Assembly (NCBI GenBank): GCA_918797485.1
Contig: CAKKNE010000006.1
Location: 2,666,001 to 2,730,000, forward strand
Reading direction: 5' to 3'
Source: Pelagomonas calceolata
Taxonomy: Eukaryota; Sar; Pelagophyceae; Pelagomonadales; Pelagomonadaceae
DNA: 64,000 bases
Positions 58,318 to 64,000 of this stretch are shown one piece after another; the stretch's first letter is position 1; every line of letters starts with the position of its first letter. A program made the position numbers and the translations under genes. The notes under the pieces were generated by a model. The model worked only from the letters and a program-made list of their open reading frames with translations. It was not told the origin of the DNA and ran no database searches.

Positions 58318-58977
58318 TCAGACGTGGAAGAAGTGCGCCCAGAAGGGCTCGAAGAAGCCCGACGAGTGCACGGCGACCGGCGTGCCGAGGAGGTACTCCT
58401 CCGCCGCGTAGCCGACGACGGCGAGCATGGCGATGCGGCCGTGTTTGACTTCCGCCTCGTCCATGCGCTTGCGGCGGGCCCGCTCGACGGGGTACATGCC
58501 GAGCGGGTCGAACTGGAGGTTGCCCGGCTCCAAGGGCTCGGCGCGGTCCTCGAGGCGCAGCTTGAGGCCGTAGAGTTCGATCGCCGCTCCAAACCCGAGC
58601 GCGGCGCCCCAGAAGGCCGGGCTGATGCGGTCGAGGCCGCCGTTCAGTACCGATGGGGCTTCGAGCTTCGACGTGAGCGCCGAATCTATGCCGAACGTGT
58701 CCGCGAGCGCCTTGTCCCAGAGCTCCGAGGCGGGCCACCCGATCGCCGCGAGCATCGCGAGGCGGCCGTGCTTGAGCTCGGCCTCACGGTAGTACTTTAA
58801 GAGAGCCGGCGACGCGCTGCCCAGCCTTAATGGATCGAAGTCGGCGTTGCCCGGCAGCTCCTGGAGGTAGGCCGGCGCGCTCAGCCACGGCAGGGCTTGC
58901 GACTTGCGCGGGAGCGTGAGGACGGCGGCCGTTGCTGGTAGGATGCTCGCGACGGCGAGGAGGCGGGCGGCAACCAT
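58318..58977 (-). CDS. Light-harvesting chlorophyll a/c-binding protein (FCP/LHC)
   Basis: 219 residues from the ATG at 58977. Thylakoid antenna protein binding chlorophyll and fucoxanthin-type carotenoids. Presequence MVAARLLAVASILPATAAVL, then ELPGNADFDPLRLG, helix 1 YYREAELKHGRLAMLAAIGW with the chlorophyll ligands Glu and His, helix 2 (FWGAALGFGAAIELYGLKLR), and helix 3 DEAEVKHGRIAMLAVVGYAA. A short canonical end follows. This gene is the clearest sign of a red-lineage photosynthetic host. Confidence 0.95.
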   Translation of the reverse strand: MVAARLLAVASILPATAAVLTLPRKSQALPWLSAPAYLQELPGNADFDPLRLGSASPALLKYYREAELKHGRLAMLAAIGWPASELWDKALADTFGIDSALTSKLEAPSVLNGGLDRISPAFWGAALGFGAAIELYGLKLRLEDRAEPLEPGNLQFDPLGMYPVERARRKRMDEAEVKHGRIAMLAVVGYAAEEYLLGTPVAVHSSGFFEPFWAHFFHV

Positions 58978-59416
58978 GCTGCTGGCTGCAAATTTGCTGA
59001 GACAACAACGAGTTGAGCTGCCGGATGTTGCAGCCGTGTCGTGTAGACTTAGTAGGCGTCGTGTCGCGTCGATGGCGTCACGGTTTTGTGCCTCGCGAAC
59101 GCGTTTTATTGCACTGTCGCGCTGACTCACAAACAAACGAAGCGTGACTGCTAAGTGCGGGTGCGGGGCTCGGACGGGTCCCGCCGTTCTGTGACTCGTC
59201 GTTCAAGGCTCTTTGCCGAGCCCGCGCCGCCGTAAAAACCCGTGCCATCGAGAGCAAAAACACGGAGAGCCGTGTTTAGCTTATACGCACAACGTAGCGT
59301 GACAAAGGCATAACAGTAAGCAGCTGAGTAGCAACGAGCAGCAATGCGGCTGAGTAGCACCATTACAAGCTAAGCAGCGGTGCTCACTATGCGTGGGCAC
59401 TGAAGCACTGGAGAGC
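58978..59416. other. Divergent intergenic region, LHC / macro domain
   Basis: 439 bp. 59058-59080 carries GTCGCGTCGATGGCGTCACG, an intron-core copy in the likely LHC leader, so a spliced 5' untranslated exon is possible. The CTAG motif is not found. Confidence 0.4.
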
Positions 59417-60139
59417 ATGCGCTGGACGCGCAAGCTCGGACCGCTGCGAGTCGTGGTCGAACGGACCACCTGCGTCGTCCGCGCATCGACGACAAAGGAC
59501 GTGCTCGTCAACGCGGCCAACGAATCCCTGGCCGGCGCGCAGCTGCCGTACTTCCCGCGCGGCGGCCCGTGCCCTCCACCGCTCCCGGAAGGGCTCGGTA
59601 ATAATGCGAACTCGTGGGGCGCCCTCGAGACAGGCCCGGGCTTCGTTTTTCGAGAACACGCCGTCGACGGCGTCGTGTCAAGCTTGGGCGGAAAAGCGCT
59701 GCGGGACCTCTGCGCCCGTGCGCGGCCCGACGGTTTCGCCGCGGGCTCGGCCGTCGCCACCGCCGCCCCGGGCCTCCCGTTCGAGACTCTCGTGCACGCG
59801 GTGGCGCCGTTCTGGGAGTCCCCGTCGTGGCGCGCGGACCTGCTCCGCGCCTACGCGGCGGCTTTTGCGCTCTCGGCTGGCCGGGATGTTGCGACGCCGC
59901 TGCTCGGCGCCGGCGCGCGGGGAGCGCCCGTCGCCGACGCGGCCGCCGCCGCCGCGGACGCGGTCGCCGCCGCGGCGTCGGCACCGCGCCCGCCACGGAG
60001 CGTGTCCTTCGGCGTCGTCGACGACGTGGCCTTCGACGCGCTCGTAACTGTGGTTTGTACTATTATAGAACACGAACGGTTTTTACACCGGAAGGGGAAG
60101 GGATGTCGGCCCGCGCTTTTCGCGGCGCTCCTTGACTAA
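59417..60139 (+). CDS. Macro-domain (ADP-ribose-binding) protein
   Basis: 240 residues. Macro fold: CVVRASTTKDVLVNAANESL (strand and the NAANE loop), VDGVVSSLGGKALRDLC, LVHAVAPFW, VATPLLGAGARGAPVADAAA (phosphate loop G-A-G-x-G-x-P) and VSFGVVDDVAFDAL. An insertion of ~35 residues, proline/glycine-rich, sits between NAANE and VDG, where family members have a short GGGGVDGA-type loop. Binds or hydrolyses ADP-ribose derivatives. The C-terminus adds a basic helix. The ATG at 59417 is preferred over an upstream non-ATG extension. Confidence 0.8.
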   Translation: MRWTRKLGPLRVVVERTTCVVRASTTKDVLVNAANESLAGAQLPYFPRGGPCPPPLPEGLGNNANSWGALETGPGFVFREHAVDGVVSSLGGKALRDLCARARPDGFAAGSAVATAAPGLPFETLVHAVAPFWESPSWRADLLRAYAAAFALSAGRDVATPLLGAGARGAPVADAAAAAADAVAAAASAPRPPRSVSFGVVDDVAFDALVTVVCTIIEHERFLHRKGKGCRPALFAALLD

Positions 60140-60193
60140 CTTGAAGTTGTTGTACTAGATAATTACTGGGCGAGGGCGGGGAACTATACCGTC

Positions 60194-61561
60194 TCACGCA
60201 GCATATCCCGCCGGTTTCCCCTTCTCGGACTTCTCCCCGTGTAACAGCTTCTTCGCGAGCGCGCCCATCGGCTTGATCGTCGTCAATTCGACGCCCTCTA
60301 TTTTGGTGAGGGGGTCGGCGACGATCGTCGGCCGGCCCCGCCACTTCGGCCAGTCCTTGGGCGGCGCCGTGGCGCCTAACACGTGCGAGTCGTATCGGGT
60401 ACCGAGGCGCACGTTGGCCAGATCAGCCGGCGGCGCATTCGACCACTTTACGTTCTGGGCCGTGCGCCGCTCGAGCGTCGCGTCGTCGATGATCGGGAAG
60501 TCTGGTAAAGTTACCGACATCTTCGCCGCAGAGGCGGCGCCTTGCGCCGCGAAGCCTGTGGCCGCATCTCTTATTGTAGTGGCGAGCGCCGCACAGGCCG
60601 CACCATTAGTCCGCGCGGCGTGTTTCGCTAATCTAGTTCGTTCGACCACGGCCGAGGCGACTATCTCCGGCGGCAGCTCTGCTATCTTCGCCTCCAACGA
60701 AGATACCGCACGCAGAACTGTGGCCTCATTTGTGCCACCATTCGCGAGCTCCACTCCAGCTTCTCGCAATGCAATAACAAGATGGTTGACGTTCCCTGAT
60801 ATTTGATCTTTACCCTTCTTCAGACAATCCGACGACGCGCCGGCCATGAGCAAAGCGAGCACCAGCAACGACCGCTGGCCGACGACGCCCTTTTTGTCGG
60901 AGTCCGGCAGCGCGTCGAAGGCCGCATGTTCTAAATGTAAGGTCGTCTCGAGCACGGCGCGCTCCCCGTCGAGCTTCTGCTGAACTACCATCTCTTTTTG
61001 TTTCTTTTCCAGCTTCGTCCGCAACTTCTCTGGTATTTTGCCTATGGCTCCGGATTGTTGTGGTAGGTTCCACTTGGTACAAAAGTCCCTACACTCCGTC
61101 TTCGTGAGGCCGTTCCCTACTAATGCTTCCAGCGCCGGCAGCGCCTCCAACGTGTCCTCGATGTGTTTCTTCTTCGGAGCATTATCCTTGGCTAACGCGG
61201 CCACCGCCTCGGCGACCTTGGCGTCGACGGTGTCGCCGTTCGAGAGCCAGCCCCGGGCGGCCCGGGCCTCGTCCGCATCAACTTGTGCCTCCTCTTCGGC
61301 CTCGTCTTCAGCGCCGACGGGCTTTCCTTCTTCTACTACTAATTCCATGGGCCGCGCGTCGCCGCGCGTCATCTCCACGTCGTTCTTCTCGGGCTTCTCG
61401 CGCGGGGCGACGTCCTTGGGCGGCGGCTCCTGGTCCGCCGCGCCGGACGGCAGCGGCGTGTCGCCGAGCCGCTGTTTTTTCCACGGCTGGGACGCGGCCG
61501 TCTCAGACGCGCGCTTCGCGTTGTTGCTCGTCGGCGAGAGCGGGGGCCTCATCTCGGCCAT
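60194..61561 (-). CDS. Unknown nuclear-type coiled-coil protein
   Basis: 455 residues. The N-terminal ~110 are acidic/proline-rich with SQPWKKQRLGDTP, a plausible nuclear signal. A middle region, LTKTECRDFCTKWNLPQQSG, resembles a short helical DNA- or protein-binding module (SAP-like), followed by KLRTKLEKKQKEMVVQQKLD coiled coil and an Ala-rich helical domain. The C-terminal 100 residues contain WPKWRGRPTIVADPLTKIEG and KLLHGEKSEKGKPAGYA. No family recognised. Confidence 0.6.
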   Translation of the reverse strand: MAEMRPPLSPTSNNAKRASETAASQPWKKQRLGDTPLPSGAADQEPPPKDVAPREKPEKNDVEMTRGDARPMELVVEEGKPVGAEDEAEEEAQVDADEARAARGWLSNGDTVDAKVAEAVAALAKDNAPKKKHIEDTLEALPALEALVGNGLTKTECRDFCTKWNLPQQSGAIGKIPEKLRTKLEKKQKEMVVQQKLDGERAVLETTLHLEHAAFDALPDSDKKGVVGQRSLLVLALLMAGASSDCLKKGKDQISGNVNHLVIALREAGVELANGGTNEATVLRAVSSLEAKIAELPPEIVASAVVERTRLAKHAARTNGAACAALATTIRDAATGFAAQGAASAAKMSVTLPDFPIIDDATLERRTAQNVKWSNAPPADLANVRLGTRYDSHVLGATAPPKDWPKWRGRPTIVADPLTKIEGVELTTIKPMGALAKKLLHGEKSEKGKPAGYAA

Positions 61562-62064
61562 GGCTTCTCGGCGCGCGCCCGTATCGGCGCGTTTGGCTCA
61601 CAACGGATTTGAGCGCAGCGCGGTTGTTGGGCGGCGCGGCGCGTAATTTAGGGCTGACGAACCCTTGGCTGCTGGTGAGTAGTATATTTCGACAGCGCGC
61701 GGGAGCGCTGCTTGAGCTCTTGCAGCTGCGGAGACGCGCTCTGCCTGTGCGCCCTGCACCAGGACAAGCTCATTGGTGCGCCGTGCGCCCAAAATGCGGT
61801 CCCATGCATCGATGCCGGCGGTCTGCTCAGGCCCAGAGAGGCGTCATAAGAACAGTTTAGGAAATCCCGCGCCCTAGCGGCCGGTAAGACACTAGCAAGC
61901 ACAAATCAGCTGCGGCAAAATCGCAAGCAAACGCGGCGCGTGAGGCTTATCACAGCCAGGGACGGCCCACAGCGGTACCCTGAGACAGCTGGCGCTGCGC
62001 GCTGGGCAAGAGCGTAATCGTAAAAGGCCGCGGCAAGCCGCGCGCACGCCTAACGACAGCAGAC
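61562..62064. promoter_or_regulatory. Divergent promoter with CTAG motif, copy k
   Basis: 503 bp. CTAGCGGCCGGTAAGACACT then AGCAA at 61874-61898, extended to GCACAAATC as in copy f. It is 313 bp from the left ATG and 167 bp from the right ATG. Confidence 0.6.
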
Positions 62065-63419
62065 ATGGCATTTGAACGCGCCGTCGACGCGGCGACGATG
62101 GCCGGCATGGCGCTACCGGAGAAGGAAGAAGACATTATCACGCCGCCGGAGGACACAAGGGCCTGGCAGGGCACCGAACATGGTAATTTCAACGGCATGG
62201 ACGCGGCGCGCGCGGCGAAGGACGAAGACGACAGCGTCGCTATGCGCCGCGTCAAGAAAGCGGCATCGCTGGCGCAGGCGGCCCTACACGCGCTGGTGCT
62301 CTTCGTGCTGCACGCGCCGATCAAGTGTTTAGGAGTGAGCGCCCAGGTCGAGTGGGGCAATGCGAACCGCTCCTTCGCGCTGCTGTCGCAAGGGTCGCTC
62401 CTGCGGAACATGGCGTGCGTCGCTCTGAGTCGAGTAGCATATGTTCCGTGCGAGGCGCTCCATCGGCTGATCTGGTTTCTCTGCGAAGGCATGCAGAGCG
62501 TGAAGGGACTTAGGGGAGCCATGACCAGAGGAGCAGCGGTGCACATGGCGCTGTCCGTGGCGCTGCTCTTCGGCGACGAGATCTTCGAGGGCAATTCCGA
62601 CGCGCTCTTCATCGTTGAGTCTATTAAAAACGTGCTCGGTGTCACGGCCTTGTGTGGCTACGCCGCCAGAAATTGTTCTTATCATTCTGGCGAGGTGGCT
62701 ATCCGAGTCAGAAATTTCAACGTCCCGCGTCGACGCGATCGGTTCGATGGCGTGGTACGTACGAGCAAGATCTCTCGATAACGCAGGCCCTGCAAGCGCT
62801 CGCGGAGTTCTGGAAAAGGATGGACGCGGACTCATCGAAGGAGGCCGTCGTTTCTATCCTTGGATCCTCGTTCACGCTGTTCAAGAACGCCGCCGTCCCG
62901 ATGCTGATGATCTCGCAGTGCGGCTGGTGCCCGGAAACCGGCTGGCCCGTGTTCGCCGCTACGGCCTGCTTCGTCGGGTATACGGAGATCACGATGTCGG
63001 GCATGGCGCGGTACGCCGTGTCGGAGCTCCACCGGTTCCTCGCTTATTGCAAGATTGTTCATTGCGGCCAGTCGGGCCAGAGACCGGAGGGCGTCGGCGT
63101 GATGCAGTTTCTCTTAGATCTCGCCGGTCGCCTGCCAAACTCGTGCGAGGACATGTTATTCGGCATCCACGGTCACTCGAACGTCGTCATGGGCTCGACC
63201 GTTTGTATGGTGCCGCTCCTGGGCGCGTCCGACGAGCGGGAGTTCCTCATGGGCGCGGGCGTCGGCGTCTTCGGGATCCTGCCCCTCCTGGACCGCAAGG
63301 TCTTCCGCGCCATCTTCGACCTCCTCAAGCGCGCCCCGATCGTCACGGGCGACCACGGCATCATAGATGCGCTCTTCGGCCAGGAGCAGAAGTGGGTGCC
63401 CGGGCCCCTCTGGAAGTGA
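62065..63419 (+). CDS. Multipass membrane protein, unknown
   Basis: Exons 62065-62721 and 62787-63419, 429 residues. The first ~65 residues are hydrophilic. Hydrophobic segments follow: LAQAALHALVLFVLHAPIKC, AAVHMALSVALLF, then after the intron a Cys-bearing FTLFKNAAVPMLMISQC, VFAATACFVGYTEITMSG and VGVFGILPLLDRKVF. The spliced junction reads VRNFNALQALAEFWKRM. No transporter or channel signature was recognised; the Cys pairs (QCGWC, CKIVHC) suggest disulfides or metal. Confidence 0.6.
62722..62786 (+). other. Minimal intron (65 nt)
   Basis: GT at 62722, AG at 62786, phase 0. Contains CGCGTCGACGCGATCG and GATGGCGTGG, the two halves of the core, and ends TAACGCAG. The intron start and next exon start agree at 5 of 8 bases. 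Confidence 0.8.
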
Positions 63420-63576
63420 GGCGTGTCGTTTCCTTCTTTATGCTTGTGTAGTGTGGAGGAGGGGCATAAGCTTGTTAATAACAAATACGTCTCAAGCAGC
63501 CTCTGCCCACTCCCTTGCCCTGGTCAAGTCCCTGGTCATGCAAAGCAGCGCGGCCGCGAAGGAAAAAGACACACTC

Positions 63577-64000
63577 TTACACAGGCCGCTCACCACCACC
63601 ACCGCAGGGCCAGGGCAGCCGCCGCCGCAGCGTCGCCGATAAGGCGCGGTTCGGCGCGCAGTAAAGCTCGTCGAGCGCGGCGCGCGTCGCCGCGAGCATC
63701 GGCGCGTAGCGGCCGCCGCGGCTGGGCATCAAAGCGTACAATCTCTCCACGGCGGCGACGCGCGCCGACCGGCCATAATCAAAAGGCTCCAGTCCCGCAA
63801 AACGCTCGACGCGCGCGACCGCCTCGAGCGTCGCCTCGCGACTGCTCACGAAGTCCTCAAACACTAAAGCCAAAAGTTGAGACCGGGGGAAGCGGTCGAA
63901 CCAGGGCGCGAGCTGGCAGTCGTAGAAGCCCCGCGGTAACACGTTCGAGTCGCCGCTGCCGGAGCCGCGCGCCCACGCACACTTATCTAGATCTTTTTTT
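63577..64000 (-). CDS. Sulfotransferase, C-terminal part
   Basis: About 140 residues, open to the right edge with no start in the window. Heparan-sulfate-type sulfotransferase end: RGFYDCQLAPWFDRFPRSQL, ALVFEDF, a VERFAGLEPFDY segment and the closing DELYCAPNRALSATLRRRLP. PAPS-dependent sulfation of a sugar or protein in the Golgi is expected for the family; the 5' PAPS loop would lie outside. The first visible residues, KCAWARGSGSDSN, are in the same frame. Confidence 0.75.
   Translation of the reverse strand, partial: KKDLDKCAWARGSGSGDSNVLPRGFYDCQLAPWFDRFPRSQLLALVFEDFVSSREATLEAVARVERFAGLEPFDYGRSARVAAVERLYALMPSRGGRYAPMLAATRAALDELYCAPNRALSATLRRRLPWPCGGGGERPV

Noticed and set aside
1-64000. 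tRNA, rRNA, CRISPR, virus-like or retroelement sequences
   Set aside because: None were recognised on reading; a tRNA could be missed by eye and would need a covariance-model scan.

Overview
The window looks like nuclear DNA of a small, GC-rich, gene-dense photosynthetic stramenopile, most likely a pelagophyte related to Aureococcus or Pelagomonas (inference). The evidence: a fucoxanthin/chlorophyll light-harvesting protein; plastid precursors with a signal peptide followed by an AHAF- or GFAP-like motif; eukaryotic genes (TFIIH p62, CCT gamma, myosin, Ctf8, DPH5, AGC kinase, TAZ finger); and short introns behaving like the introner elements known from Aureococcus. About 37 protein genes are packed head-to-head and tail-to-tail. 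Stop codons of convergent genes are often only 14-60 bp apart, and most genes have no intron or one. No RNA gene, CRISPR array, virus copy or retroelement was recognised.

Layout. 1-6.2 kb: plastid multidomain acetyl-CoA carboxylase (minus, five visible exons, running off the left edge). 6.6-14.4 kb: BKACE enzyme, PAP/fibrillin, a multipass protein, a CHK-like kinase, a RING-H2 protein and a small secreted Cys-rich protein. 14.4-29.6 kb: fused anthranilate synthase TrpE-TrpG, a Golgi glycosyltransferase, a myosin with TH1/degenerate FYVE/GYF-like tail, a plastid TLDc-like protein, two unknown or PX-like proteins and TFIIH p62. 29.6-42.9 kb: a TRP-like membrane protein, CCT gamma, a choice-of-anchor-B secreted protein, a GT25-like protein, a type II membrane protein, a TPR fragment and a secreted kinase-like protein. 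43-50.6 kb: MFS transporter, KH-KH-WW protein, a pore-less voltage-sensor protein, diphthine synthase with a duplicated 5' end, a J-domain protein and a TAZ finger. 50.7-64 kb: TPR protein with a RelA/SpoT-like region, AGC kinase, double methyltransferase, Ctf8, LHC, macro domain, a nuclear unknown, a membrane unknown and a sulfotransferase cut by the right edge.

The most interesting layer lies between and inside the genes. Three introns (10.0, 22.2 and 37.9 kb) are recognisable copies of one short transposon with terminal inverted repeats CTGTGTGGAAATCAA and 8-bp target duplications (two perfect, one 6/8). Removing the element plus one target copy restores exact reading frames, including the myosin switch-I sequence SSRFGKY. 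The acceptor lies in the inverted repeat and the donor (GT or GC) in the duplicated target. The central hairpin arm of the element, GCGTCGATGGCGT, recurs in nearly all other introns and in several 3' intergenic regions, suggesting many introns here are older members of the same process. Separately, a ~25-bp motif (TTGCTAGTGTCTTAC-N-GCTAGC) lies in many intergenic promoter regions, often 150-190 bp upstream of the rightward start codon. I do not recognise it as a described element.

Exon junctions were inferred by hand from family conservation, splice dinucleotides and frame arithmetic; no transcript evidence was available.
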